Assembly (NCBI GenBank): GCA_022605955.1
Contig: JAKCOZ010000001.1
Coordinates: forward strand, 15,182,146-15,246,145
Reading direction: 5' to 3'
DNA: 64,000 nucleotides
Source: Rallus limicola
Taxonomy: Eukaryota; Chordata; Aves; Gruiformes; Rallidae
Shown here: one piece after another, positions 37,621 through 51,148 of the stretch
Numbering within the stretch: position 1 is the stretch's first letter
Layout: every line of letters starts with the position of its first letter
Program-made: the position numbers and the translations under genes
The notes under the pieces: generated by a model
What the model saw: only the letters and a program-made list of their open reading frames with translations
Told to the model about the DNA's origin: nothing
The model's database searches: none

Positions 37621-38255
37621 TCCTGCCTCAAAAAATGCTGACAATAGCTGTTTTTTACTGTTGGGTGAGATGAGCTTCTGTAACAATGTGAAAAGGGGAC
37701 CACCACTTGCAGTGGAAAATAACCATTGAATTGGGTTAGCTGTATCGTAAAACTCCCTCATTTACTGGACCTCATCTGAGCCTCCACTAATATGTGTCTG
37801 TAAAAGCACTCGAACCATTTTTGGAGAAAAAGTTAATAGTCAAAAAACCACCATGTCTAACATTCTTAACATTGGCTACTAACATATTAAATGAATGGGA
37901 TGGTTTATGGTCTTTTTATAGTTATAACTGCATTAGTGCAGAGCTGTTTCAAGCTGGGAAGCAGTCTTCTGCAATCAGAAAAGGTAAATTGACATTTTAA
38001 TAAAAATCTAGATTCTGGGTTTACAATTCTGTATCAGTTAAAAAAAATAATTGTCCTATTAAGCCTCAACAATGTTGTTATTTCCCACGTAAGTGATGTG
38101 TTTGGAGAAGGAACAGTAGCTTTCTGGGCAAAAGTCACAATCCTGTAGCGAGAGTTTACCCAGTAGCTATTCTGCCAGTATAAACTGTGAAGCAAATGAA
38201 GGGTTTGCTAATCCTTTCGCCAGTAGTGCATGAACAACGAGTGCAGCCTGGCCGT

Positions 38256-38270
38256 TCTCTCTCTCTCTCT
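38256..38270. repeat. (TC)n microsatellite
   Basis: Seven to eight perfect TC units. Confidence 0.9.
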
Positions 38271-38749
38271 TGCTTAGGTAGTTTAAAAATAGGCTGCATT
38301 TTCCAAGTGTGTGCAGGTAGCCTTTTGTGCAGCAGGATGGTTTGGTATAGATGAAGCCTTTTATTGCCAGAAGATGAAAGGATGTGGGAGGGAGAAGTGC
38401 AGGATATCTTCTGCTCGGCAACCACAGGAATTAGTGATGTAACTTCTCAAACTCTTAGACATGCCTTAACATGGGGGGAAGGGTATCTTTCTCCTCTTCT
38501 TTCCCAGTTATTCCCTCCTAAAAAGAAATCTCTGTTTTAAGACAAATTCAAATTGCCTCCTTTTCCACTCTGTCTTGTCCACTACCCCTCATGGTCTGGC
38601 AGCCAGAACTTCTTTTTTCCTACTCTCATGAGCAAAACAAAAAATTTGGGGTTTTTCTTTTCCATTTGACCATAGTGGTTTACATTGATGCCTAGAATAT
38701 CTGCAAGAGGAAATGTTTTGAAAAGTCTGCTCTGTTGTGCTCAGTATTC

Positions 38750-38773
38750 TTCACTTACTTCACTTACACTTAC
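38750..38773. repeat. Short tandem repeat, 9-bp unit
   Basis: ttcacttac ttcacttac acttac: two full 9-bp units and a partial third. Confidence 0.8.
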
Positions 38774-40282
38774 ATTAACTGTGTACAGTGGTGGTAGTGG
38801 GAAAATGCACATCTGCATGTGTGTGAGCACATCTGCCTACCCCTGGAGAGGTTATTTGGGGGATGTGTGTGTGAATTAATGGGCCTAATTGTAGGTGGGA
38901 AGGCTGATAATAATTTAAGCTTAGTTGAATTGTGGGTGACTATCTCTGGCTTGAAACCTTTGACTCTTTTATAAAACAGGTAAACTATTGCTCTGAGGTA
39001 AGAGCAGGGAACTCTTCCTTCCTTTAGTCTTAAGTAATTATTTTAGAGCAAGATGGGTAATAGTTGAACTGCAGGAATATATGGTAAGTCTGTTACAATT
39101 CAGCTGCAGCAGCTCTTGCTTAAGCTCCTTCACTGGAGATACCTGCCCCGAATTTGAGATGCCGTACTTGAAGTGTGAGCTCTCTCTCTGAAGCTCCTTG
39201 GCTTAGCAAAGGTAATTTGAGCTAATCTTTCTAACTTTGCACTGGAACAGAGTGAAAGCATTCATACAACCAGTTCTGGGGGCTCAGCAGGGGTTGGTAA
39301 CTTGAAGAAGGGCTAGTAACTTTGAACTATAAGGAACTATGTGGCAGTGTTTGCATCTAACCAGATTTTATCAACAAAAATAGTAAAAATAACAAATAAA
39401 ATATGTTTGGATATGTTTTTAATTTACAAGCTTGGGGTTTTTTTAGGGTCATATGCACAATGGACTACAGTTGTTTCGGAACTAGTTATAAAACTTATTT
39501 CTCTTAATCTCTCTGCTTTCCTCCTTCTACTCTGAAGTTTTCTGTTGTGGACAGAGGCCTTCCACTACATTAGCTCTCTAGGGAAATTCATCTGCTAGTT
39601 GCATTTCTCTTGGATAGAAAGTTCTACGTAGGTGACACCACTTTGCAGTGAAGGAGTGTGTGTGCAGCTTTCTGGAGGACAACATTGACAGAAGTGTTGC
39701 CAGTGGTTTTCAAAATACAATAAAACCAAATTTAAAGAAGGTGATTTAACTAACTTGCCTTTAGAAGTTGCACTGTGCGGATGACACATTCTGAGCAGCT
39801 CTTCCATTTAGTAATATTAGGAGCATGTGCTCCCTAATGCTTTTCTTATGATCTAGAGCTGAACTGTTTCTTTCTCTTCATCACCCTCTGGCATCGTCAG
39901 TACAACAGGTCAGGGAGGTAAGAGCTGTGAAAAGCAAAGATTTTGATTTCTTCCTTCTGCCTCTCCTTCCTCCTCAGGTCTTTAGAGCCTGGGAGAAAAG
40001 CAGGGCTGAGTGGCTCAGTGTTAGGGCAAGGGGGATGGGGCATCACTGTTGTGATGTGTCTCTCCACACCTCACTTACAAAGCTGACTTGCTTTGCTGGT
40101 TGTGAATTGCTTATCTGTGGAGCTAATCAAATGCAGATCAGCTTTGCATTCCTTGGGCTGAACTGAATCTTCTCACTCCTGTGTTTTGCAGATAGGGATC
40201 AGGGATTTCTTGTGTGTGTTTTCAGGGAAAGGCAAAGTGACATCTTGGCTGAATCCCAAGGAATGGGGTGGGTGGCAAAGCT

Positions 40283-40385
40283 TATATATATGCTGGGGGT
40301 TGATTTGGCTCTAGTTGCTGTGTAAAGTTCACTTTGGCAGCTGAAAGATGCAGAGAGAAGCACTTTCAGAATTAGAGACAGTGAG
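40283..40385 (+). promoter_or_regulatory. Possible TATA-type promoter and short first exon (weak candidate)
   Basis: TATATATA at 40283-40290 is followed about 30 bases later by ctctagttgctg, a plausible start region. An ATG at 40348 opens 12 codons (MQREALSELETV) running into GAG|GTAATG, a reasonable donor at 40386. Joined to the RPEL1 exon it would be out of frame by one base, so at most it would provide a leader for the internal RPEL1 methionine. No CpG island is present. This is a pattern-only proposal. Confidence 0.15.
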
Positions 40386-41142
40386 GTAATGAGAAAGTGA
40401 CATAGGAAAGGAAGTGGTAGGGGGGAGGGGAGGCCTCAAAATGCGCTTTGACATCATCTGATAGGTTTTCCAGCCTGTGCAGCAGCTATTTTTATGCTTT
40501 CAACTCACAGTATTTACAGCTCAATGACAGCCAACTTGCCAAAAGTGGGGGTGGTGGTATATCCCAGAGTGGGTTGGGGGACTGAAGAGCCATTCCTAAG
40601 CTACAGCAAAGGTCCAGGTTCCCAGGCCTACCTGCTGCTGCCGCCTTTTTCCACATCTGTATGGTGGTTTACCTTTGGCTACCTGTCATGTCTAGGAGTT
40701 TTCTGAATGCTGACTGGCAGCACTAGCTGTCATCAGCTAGTTGAAAAGATCAGGGTATGTCAACCTCAGGCTCTTCCTGAGAACTGGAGAAGCAAGAATG
40801 TACAGTGCTCTGGGCTTGATGTTTCTACTTCTTCCTGAAGGTCACTGTTGGTGGGAGGCAGGATCCTGGGAATATCCAAAGCAAACTCACATTACATAAA
40901 TGTGATCCTTAGCCGAGAAAAGTAAGCAACACAAGTGTCAGTGTGTATTTATTTTGAAGTATAAAATGAATAGTCCTAAGATGTCATGTCAAAGCTTTAC
41001 AGTGATGGAGGTGCAGCATTCTATTATTTTTCCAGCTTTTGTCTGCTTGCTAGATGTGTCAGGGACAGATCTTCAAATACAGTGGGCTCATACTTCTTTC
41101 TAAAGGTTCATTTGGCTTAGACTTTGAATGATGTCTGTCTTA

Positions 41143-41178
41143 CCCAAGTGTATGCCCAAGTATTGTCCAAGTGTATGT
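41143..41178. repeat. Three diverged 12-bp units
   Basis: cccaagtgtatg, cccaagtattgt and ccaagtgtatgt follow each other head to tail. Confidence 0.7.
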
Positions 41179-44100
41179 ATATTCCAGCCGTTTGCCAGTT
41201 TTTAGCTGTATGTTGTTTGGATTTCATCACTAACTTGTGTGCATGCAGATGCTTGCAAGCATTGTGTACCTGAGGACATTACTACTGGGAGAAGGAAGAA
41301 CCTGCTGCAGAGAGGACTGGAGGTGAAAAGAGGAAAAAAATACCACATTTTAAGTTGTTCTGAGTGGGTTGTCAGCAAATTTTCTATATGTTAGTTAATT
41401 TGAGTTTAAAGAAAACATTAATTTTGGGGGATAAAACTAATAATGCAGTTTTGTGTTACAGTTAAGCTGATCCAACGTTTAGTCTGTGTCAGGACTGGTG
41501 TAGTCTTTCTTCCCAGTTGTGTTCACCAGCCAGCAGCTCTAGTGCTCATCCCACCTGTTGGTGTAGCTGTTAGTAGGTTGAATTGGGTCGTTAAAATACC
41601 AGATGAAAGTCAGAACAGGTTTTAAGGAGGACAAGAGTGTGTGTGACTGGGAGAAGGACAGGAAAAGGTGAACTAGAAGAGATCTTTTTGGTGGTAGCAA
41701 GCTTTAAGCACCTTGCAGGTCTGATGGTAACTTTGCACAGGCAAAATTTTGTGTGCTCCTCAAATTGAAAGGTCAGATATCTATGACAGGGTTAGAACTT
41801 AACTTGAGGTTGGTTTACTCTTCCATATTTCTCTTCTAGCACAAAATGGTAATTTGAGGAAGCTGTTGCTTATATACTGGCTTCACTTTTGACGATAGCA
41901 AAATAAAAGAAGAGAAAGTTAATGATTTTTTTCAAAATAGTCTAAGTAATGCTCACTGGCATTCAAGTACAAGTATTGCATTCTGTGCCCACCAGGCCTC
42001 AGATCTAGCAGCAGTATCTGTGCAAGCCATATGGGCACCTGATGTTACTTTTTATTTCTGCGTGAGAGTATAAATAGTAATGCAGCATCTTGAGGAAGAA
42101 TACATTCCCACAGTCTGGATCTCATTTCACACTTGAAAGTCAAAGGATATAAAGCTCAATAGATGATAGATGAAAATTTGGCCTGATGTTTTCCAAACCA
42201 GAAATCTGTGGCAAACACCTAGGTCCTCTTGATAAAGGTGATCTTTCCACCAACAGAAACTGCTGCCAATTCCAGGGTACAGGTTATGCAAGACACTGAG
42301 TGTTGGGCATGCATTGGTGTAGGTTGATCCCACTCTGCCGGAGTGGTTAAGCAACTGAAACTGTTGGAAATCCTACCTCTCCTGTGAAAAGGACCTTCCC
42401 TTCAACCTGCTGATTTCCAAACTGTCAAAAGTTACTAATCAGGCCTTACTTGTTCTTATGGTGCATTGACATTTATTTTACCAGGACATCAGGATCCAAT
42501 AAAACTCTTGTTTAACTTTTTATTGCTGAGTAGTCTCAGTGTTTCATACAAGACGGGTTTGCTCTTGGTCTTTACATATCTATCAGAATGCATATTTTCA
42601 AGGAGGTACCCCCACAAGTGCTTACTTATGTGTTAAAGATATCCTCCAGCCTGGGCCCCTTGGAATTTGTAATTTTACAAGCATGCAGGGCAGTACCCAA
42701 GTCCTTTTTGGAGTGTTCTGGCCCATCTTTTTCTGTTTTGGATAACTGCTCATTGTTTCAGAACACTAAATAACTGTAGAACAAATTTGATGCTGTAGGA
42801 CAAAATTTTAGAATATCTTGCTCTAAGATTTATCTACCTACCTAACTGCCATTGAGCCAATCATGTGTTTTTCTTTCCAAGCTGTTTTCTGCATAGCAAG
42901 AAAGGTATGTCTACATACATACCTGTAGCTCTGCAATAATACATTGAGAGGATCAACTCTTCCATCAAGTGGGAGTTGTCAATTATAGCAGCAGAGGAGA
43001 TGTTATACTATCATATTGCCCAAACTAGCAATATATTTCATGCATTGTTACCTGCTTGGTGCCTCAGAGCAGAGTCAGCTGCAGAGAGCAACCAGCTCAC
43101 ATTTCCCAGGCCTCGTACACTGTAGTGAGTTGCTAGCTCAGAGGCCCTGGTTGGCAAAGTACTAGCAGTCTTTGACCTCTATAGCTGAATCTTGTCGTTT
43201 CCACCATCCAGATGGTGTGTTGCTTGCCAGAAGAAGTCAGACTCTGTCTGGCGCAGGATAGCCTTTAGTTATTACAGTAGTTATGGGGAGACCTGTCTGC
43301 ACAGAGTATGAGGCCTGATTCAATGTGCAGTCGTGTGTTGCTGTTGAAAGGGGAGATCTGAACAGTGTGTTTCTTTCTCCCCTCCTTCATCCTGGCTTTA
43401 GCATTCTTGTGGTCTGCCAGGTCAGCTTCGCAAGGCAGCTCTCTGCAGCGTCATGACTGTAATTGGACCTTATTGGCCAAAGTTCATTGTGAAACTGGAC
43501 CTTTACCTGACTTTTACAAATCGTAAAGTTGAGAGTCTGTGTTGAGTGTACATTGGTAATTTAGGAATAATGTGATTGCAGAGGCTTAGATTACCAGCAA
43601 AGGTGGGTATTTACCCTCGGGAACTTTAGAGTTTGGATTCTTTTCTGAGTGAAGGTTGAACATTTCACAGTAGCAGAATACTGCTGAAGGTACTCAGAAA
43701 TGTCACTAATGTCATCTAGCATCATCATTTAGTAAACATATAAAACTGTTCATTAGGTTTGGTTTGTAACTTAAAAATATGTTAGATTGTTTCCCTAGTG
43801 CAGCTTATGTCAGAGTTAGCCATGCTTTTTAGTTTTGGTTGAACACTACTTTTCTTACACTTCTTTTATTGGCTTCATTATTAGAGACCTTTTCCCCCCT
43901 GTTGTTGTTATTCCAGCCCTGCTTTACAAAATGGCTTTGATGCCTCAAACTATTTAGAGAAGAGAAATTTTTGTCTTGATTGAGAGCAGCAAAATAAGAA
44001 ATGGAGACTGTTCCAGTAGTGTTTGGAGCATTCACCTTCTTATTTTTGTAATGCCCGTGTGTCTATCTTTGCTTCAGGCTTGTAGGATGACACCAAGTAC

Positions 44101-44221
44101 TATTAATCCTTCTTTTTTTTTTTTCTGGAATGATACCAGAACACTTTTTTTTCCAGGTGTCTGTATTGGTTGGACGAGTCTTTTCCCCCTACCTCCCACA
44201 GCCCCGGGCTTCATTACACCT

Positions 44222-44257
44222 TTTATGATGCATACTTACTTTATGATGCATACTTAT
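44222..44257. repeat. Near-perfect tandem duplication, 18-bp unit
   Basis: tttatgatgcatacttac is followed directly by tttatgatgcatacttat: 17 of 18 bases identical, suggesting a recent slippage or repair event. Confidence 0.92.
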
Positions 44258-47200
44258 GAGACCAAAGACCAACAAAGCCACCAGCTGTACTGGTTGAAGT
44301 ACCTCCTGGCTGTTGCTTGGATGGAGGTGCTTTTCCCTGGCTATTTCTAATTCCAGCTCTGTGCTGAGTAGTATGCATAACCAAAGTTTGTCAACCATAT
44401 AGCATCTGTTCCTAATACACATTAAATAAGCTTCAGGTGAGATGACTGCCTCCATACAAGCACATACTCTGATGTTTTAGTGCTTGCAGCAGAGGGAGAT
44501 TGATTGGGGAATGCTGATTATCTTTAGGTAGGTGTTTCTGCTAGGTTGACAGAAAGGATTTGAAGAAGAGGTGACAATGTGTTCTTGCACAGAAGTAGCC
44601 TGCTGTTACTTATAGGTGGTCAGAGCAAATGCATGTACGACCTGTTTCCCAGATTATCAGTTTAGCTTTCTCCACAACTAAAAATTAAGTAGTTTAAGCA
44701 GGAGGGGACAAAGGGCAGCGTGGCTTCTGTGCTCAGAGTGATGGTGTTCCCCTAGCTGTGTGCACAGTGATCTTACAGTCAGGACATGCAAGGGGAGAGA
44801 GGGTAGTGCTCTATCACATGATATTGCCTGTCTGGCAGGTGTCGGTAGTGTGAGTAGAGAAACCAACTGTTCACTATTTTGGGTGAATGAGGTTGGCTGT
44901 TACTGCAAGTGGCCCCATGAAGAAGTCCATGCATCTGTTGATAAGCACTGCTCTGCATACTGGGACCCTGAATGCTTATAGCTGCTTGCTGAAACTGAAG
45001 TTACTCTCTGAGCTTTGAGATAGTAGGAAGAAAAGCTTTGCCAAGAGCCTTGCTGATACTGATCTTTAGATGTTGGCTGTCAGGATTTGTCTGTGCCTTG
45101 AGTACCTCTCTGTTCCTATGCAAGTACAGCCTTGGAACCTAAACTAAATTTTTTTCAACTCTTCCACTTGGTGCAGTGACCGAAACCAGGTAGAGAGGGA
45201 TTGTGGTTGGGTCTCCCATGAGGATTAAGAACCCCTTCCACTAGCCTGGGACGCCTTCTGTGTTACAGAATCTGCCTTCAGGTCCAGGGATTTCCTCTAA
45301 TATGTTGGATAAAGCCAAGACACTCCAGCCTGCCTATGTCGGGATTGTGCCGCTTGCAGAGACTGTGTCAAAGCAAGGGAAGAGCTGTTCAAGCACATAT
45401 CAGGATTCATACCACAGCTTACGAGAAGGTTAGCAGGCTCTGCTTTATTTGTTGTAGGTTCTTTATAGTTGGTTTGTGGGTTGGGGTTTTTTCCTTTTTT
45501 TTTTTCTTTTTCCCTTTTCCCCTCTTGCATATATTGAATTGCATGCTTTTCCTTTTTCTGGGCAGTAGTCCAGATTTTGGGTTTCCCGCTGACTCTTGTG
45601 ACCTCTTGTCCCTGAGGGCGCTCGTAAGCATGTCACAGGACAAGGTTGGAGTTCTGTATGTCGGAGCCTTCTGTGTAGTGACTTGCAGTGCCTGGACCTT
45701 GGGACAGTTTCGCTTGCATTTGGAAGTTTGATTTTCAGAGCTTGGTTTTTTTCCTCTCCTCTAAGTCTCTACGCCTTTTGTGAGCAGTTTTTTAAGGCTG
45801 TTTTATTAAAGGTGTAAAAGGCTTGTTCTGGAGTGGCAACTCTGCCTTGCAGATAGAATATTGTGTTTGAAGTTTCAGTATGTTGTATTTTAGAGAGTGT
45901 GGAAGAAGTGAAGTGTGTGTATCTAAATGGGATTCTGTTTTAGATAATGGCATTCTTCTGCAAATATATATGATTTTTAATGGGGGTTTGCTAATTCTAA
46001 AGATTATGTACACAGAGGTAAAATTTCAGGGAGTGATCTACAAGGGAAGAAGATGATATAGAGAGATTGAGAAAGATTGAGAAAATGAAAATAGACAATG
46101 ATTCATTTCTAGTATGCAGCATAATAAATAGCAACAAAGAAGGTAACAATATGCCAATAGCAAACATTACAAGGTTTATGTTTTGTTAGAAATACTGGAT
46201 GTGTCTTACTACAGGTGAAATTTCAATAGGAACTTGCAGGGGTGAATGAAGATCTTGAGCACAGTGGTCTAGAAATAAGGTGATGACTGATTTTGAGAGC
46301 GAGTAATGTGATCTGAGCAGGGCAGAAAGTGACTTTCAGTGACATTTTGCACAGAAAAGTAAAGGCTGATAGGAGTTGAGGACAAAAATCCAGACAGAAT
46401 AAGGCTGTATTTGTTGTGGAAAAATGGCCAGTGTGTAGAAGACGATTTTAGCACTTGCATTTAGATGATTTTTCTCTCACATGTAGCTGAGGCCTGCCAA
46501 AGAAAATTGTTAAGTTTCTACACCCTATTGTCACTCTCCCTACCAAGTGTCTTTAACAGATATCAAGAGTTAGCTTGTTAGATTTTTAAATTATTACTTT
46601 TTTTTTCTTGTTTTCATTGGAATAGTCTTTGTTGGAACAAAATGGAAAAGCAAAACTGAAGTCACAGTCCTCAAATTCAAGTTTGGGTCTCATAAATCTG
46701 TTAGTATAGGCAGTATTCCCATTTTACTTTGTCTGCTTTGGAGTCAAAGTAGCACATCAATCTTTGTGGGGAAAGAAAACAAACAAAGATTTAAAAGACA
46801 GAACTTGCATCTGTCCTCTATTTGGAAAGCATTGATTTTCACAGAAGGTGAACACTGCATTTGGGTGTGCCAGAATACATCTTTCATCCAGTTGTTAAAT
46901 ATCACAAACTCTACAGTGGGATAGTGTAGTAACGAGGAAAATGCTATTCTGAAGTACTTTAATCAATATAAAAATATTTGTTGCCATCTCAACTTGAAGT
47001 CAATTAAGGTAGTTGAATTCTTTTATAATTCTGATTATTGAAAAAGCTGTGTTGACTCTGTGAAGTCTAGCAATATCATCAACCTACCCCATGTCCAATT
47101 CATGAACCTCTAATTTAATCCTGTGTGATGAGGAAAGCTACTTTCTACAAGCTACCAAACAGGAAAGATAGGGAAGGGAAATAGATGCTGTCAACTTAAT

Positions 47201-48080
47201 TCATATCAGAAAAGAATAACCCTTTAGCTTTGCTGCTGCTCCACTCAGGTCTCCTGCAGTCTCAGGTTGCCTGTTGCATTTATACCGTAGCAGGCACTGT
47301 ATTTTGCAGAGCCAAACCTTACAGGCAGCAGAGAAGCAGATGCACTCATGTGTAAACCCTTACGGAAGCTCTGGAAGTCCAGAATTAGCATTGAACCAAA
47401 ACTGTAGTGACTGTCATACCTTAGTGTTGGTCCCCCTAAAAATGGGACAGCTTTGTTTTGTTATTGCTCAGGACAGAAAATTTGCACACTTCTCTTCCTC
47501 CCCCTTTACCACACAAATGTGAATGGGTGCCAGTCTGCTTTCTCCTGTGTAAAACCAGGCAAACAAGGAGTGTCTGTATTATGCTGACAATTCTCTTACC
47601 TATTCTCCAAATGAATCTCATGAGAAGTGGCTATTTGGGATAGACAGATAGACTTCATCTTGTTTCCTTGACTCTGGAAAACAAATGGTCTCCTAAATCT
47701 GATTTATTTTCTTTTTAACTGGGACTTGACATTTGGGAACTACTGATCCTTTTTGTGCAGAAATGGATTTTAGATCAGGAAGTTAAAGAACATATGCTTA
47801 TATTTTTCAAAATATGTGTTGGAGCAGTTATTTGTAAAATTCCTAGAATTCAGGAATCCATAAACATGTTTTATGTTCAAGAATGCCTTGGAATAATTTA
47901 GTTTTCAAATACCAAAGCCCAGTTTGCCGTACCTAGGCCAGTTAATAATGTGGTAGCTGCTCATGAAAGATGCGAAGAAGGAATTGCAAAAAGCTACTCA
48001 AAGAAGTTAGCCTTCATGTGAGTCTAGCTTAGAATTACATACTTCCAAAAGTAATTTCCAACCTTTGCAGTTTTTTGCAC

Positions 48081-48220
48081 CTCTCCTTCTCAGGAGATAT
48101 TCAGAACCTGCCTGGATGTGATCCTGTGCGACATACTCTAGGTAATCCTTCTTTAGCACAGAGGGGTTGGCCTAGGTGATCTCCAGAGATCCCCTCCGAT
48201 CCCTGCCATTCTAGGATTGT
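48081..48220 (+). mobile_element. CR1 retrotransposon, 3' end in sense orientation
   Basis: gagatattcagaacctgcct, then gacatactctaggtaatcct, tttagcacagaggggttggc and ctaggtgatctccagagatc reproduce the last 130 or so bases of CR1 in order. It ends ccattctaggattgt, a worn tail. Only the 3' end is present. Confidence 0.93.
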
Positions 48221-48252
48221 CTTGCATTTGTTGCTCTTAAACTAAACACCTC

Positions 48253-48269
48253 TTTTTTTTTTTTTTTTT
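48253..48269. repeat. Poly(T) run, 17 bases
   Basis: Uninterrupted T run about 30 bases after a CR1 3' end. CR1 does not carry poly(A) tails, so the adjacency is probably coincidence. Confidence 0.9.
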
Positions 48270-51131
48270 GTGTGCAAGTTCTCCCTTCAAAAATGTTCAA
48301 TGTGATTCAGGGGCTGACAGTGAATTTCACCTGTCTTTTTCCAAGATTTGTGTCTCAGGGCCCAGACACCCGAACAAGTTCCTGCATGCCATCTGATCTG
48401 CAGTAACTCTGCACATTCTTGGTCCGCAGCAAATGTGAGGTAATTTGAGTTAGCTTAGCCTTTGATTAAACTATTAATATCTGTTCAGTACTTTGAAGAG
48501 ATCAGGAGTCATGCAAGTGCTTGTTAACATACAGCTTTTTCACGAGTGGTCTAGACGTTGTTTCCAAAGCACCTGAAGGTAAAGCTGGTCGGTGGTGGTA
48601 CTGTACCCAGTAGAGGGCAGAAGAACCTGCACGTGTAGACTTGGAAGCTCTCAACACCAAGGACATTCCCAGCAAGAGTCATCTCACTGGAATAAAGAAT
48701 AATGTTTGTGTGTAAAGGTTGATCTGTCTTCCTTCTTCAGAGTGGACCTGAAGATGCTGTGGGAGATGTCAAAAGTGATGCCTCATGCAAATGCATGGGT
48801 AAGGAACTTGAGAAACCAGTCACAAAATGTACCAGACACATCTCTGAATTATGGTGAGAGAAGCCCCACAATTCAGAATTAGTTATGCAAATAATGCTGT
48901 GACACAGAAGAACAGAAAAAGTGTTGAATGTATGGGGAGCTGACCTGCTGGCATTTCTTATGGCAAAGCCAGAGGCACGTCAGGTGTATGGAGTGAGACT
49001 CCCTGTAGCCTCGTGCTGCAGCTGCTCTGCAAATGTGTAACACAGTGACTGTGATTGTGCTGAAAAGGTCAGAGGTTCAGTGAAGGTAAGAGAATAGTAT
49101 TTTAATGTGAGGATGCTCAAAGTTGGCAGAAGAATGGCAACTTTAAATTTATTTTTGCTTAATTCCCAGTGTTCCTTCTTTGACTACGAAGACTTAGCGG
49201 TGTTTCAGGGTATTTAACTTCATAACACAAAGGGGAAGCTCAGGAAAGGGTTAATGTTGAATAACCAGGGATTTATAAGTTAGTCATTATCAGTGGAAGG
49301 AGAGCCCTGGCATTTTCCCTACAATTGAATTCACATATCTTTTTTTGGTCCTGCTGTCCTACTGTGTTTTTTGGCTTTTTGGATATGACATGTTTTCCCC
49401 TCTCAGAGTTTACTGAACTATTCCTGTCAGTGTAATGATCCCCAGCTGTTGCTTTAGCCCTAGCTATTTTCATGCTGGGAATGGGAGGAGGAGAGGAGCA
49501 GGGGCTAGCTTGTTTACCACACTGTGATCTACTTAATTTGTTAAAAGGTGGCTACTGTAAGAGTTAATTTAGCACAAAGTAGTACTAAAAGGAAAGAGTT
49601 GTAGCATTGGACCTGCAAGAGCAAGGAGATGTAAGGACTCAACACAGGCAGAAAACAAGAAGAATAGAAACTGGGTGTGGTGCAATGAATGCAGCTGTCA
49701 GTAGCATTTGTGCAGGCAATGCTTTGAATTTGTAATGATACCAAATAAAATTTGCAGTAAGTACTTTTCTGCTGTATCAACTGAATTTTCTTCACAGTTA
49801 AACTGAGTTTCATGTTCAACAGCAGTGGTGCTGGGTATTGATAATCCCAGCAACTGGGAAACGCGTTAATAAAGCTTGAAAAAAACCTGGTGTGACTTTT
49901 GAATGATTCATCATTTAATAATTATTTGTTGTTTGTTTTTTGAAGAAAATACCTGTATTTATACTTATAAACAGCAAATGGCTGACGCTTAGACTTTCCA
50001 GGAGCTGTTGAAAAACAGATGCTTTTTGGAAAACAGAACTATGATACTTAAGCTCAGATTGCCTGCTTTGCATCCAGAAACAACTTCTGCAGTTACCATG
50101 CTTGTTCAGAGTCCTTGCCAGACAGATGTCACTGTGACTCTTGCTTGAGTAAGATAAGGGTCAGTGACAGTTGTAGTTTCTGCTTGTGTTTTTGGATCCA
50201 CATAAGGCTGCCTGTGTAAACCTTATCTCAGTTCTTTTATCATCTATAAAATCTGTCACTAGTCACCTCAGATTTTTCAGCATTCTGTCACACCTGCAAG
50301 TCATTGATCAACAACCTAACGGATATCTATACCAAAAATAAGTGTCTGCTTAGATCTTTCCTTTCATCCCCAACTCCCATCTACCCAGTCTTTTCTCAGC
50401 ATTGAATTACTGACCTTGTCACCTGCTGCATCAATAAATTTCAATCCAAAATGTTTAAGCAGCACATTTCTTGGCAAGAACCCCTGCAGCCTATGGTAGA
50501 AAATGGGATATGGCCCCTGACATAGCTTAGGGTCATCAAACAAAAACATACAGTGAGCCTATGGGGCAAACTGTGTTCCTTTTTCTTGCAGCAGGTCTGT
50601 AAGTAGATACATAATCTGCTGAATGGCATTGACCTGGAGCAGAACTCATGGTTTTCTTTCTCTTTCTTGGGCTAGTGGAAATAGATGTGATGTTTTCCTC
50701 TGGTGGTAGGTCAAATTTATTAACCTGTTATCTCTACAACCTAAGAGCAGACCTGCAGTAGCTGAAGTACATTGCAATATGGTTCTTACTAATACGACCT
50801 GTGCTTATCAGTGTATTCAGGATTTTTCCTGGTGTTCAATGAGATGGGTAGAAGAACTGTGCAGATGACCTTCTGCCACAGTTAGTGTATATAATATAGT
50901 AAGTATTCTCACAAGAAAACAAAGATTTGAACTTTGCAGATGCAGTTAGACTGAGCCTGATGAAACTAGTCAGGAATGTGAAAGGTCAGTAATAACGAAA
51001 AGGATGTATTGCTTTGGGATATGGATTCTTTCAAAAACTGACAGTGAAAATTGGCGAAATCCAGACTTTCTGGGCAATCTCATTTTAATATGGCCTTTCA
51101 GAAATAAGCAACTGTAAAAAAGGTCTCTTGT

Positions 51132-51148
51132 AAAAAAAAAAAAAAAAA
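51132..51148. repeat. Poly(A) run, 17 bases
   Basis: Longest A run in the window. No retrocopied gene is recognised upstream of it. Confidence 0.9.

Larger units (their letters stand above)
35418..40282 (+). other. MRTFA: MRTFA intron stretch with small local duplications
   Basis: No gene is recognised. Contains tandem duplications at 37578-37620 and 38750-38773, a (TC)n run at 38256-38270, and a very strong acceptor-like polypyrimidine tract ending ccttcctcctcag (AG at 39976-39977). Confidence 0.6.
40386..48080 (+). other. MRTFA: MRTFA intron stretch without recognisable genes
   Basis: No exon or named mobile element is seen. Contains small tandem repeats at 41143-41178 and 44222-44257, T runs at 44113-44124 and 45495-45505, and G/T-rich simple sequence at 45470-45512. 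Confidence 0.6.
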
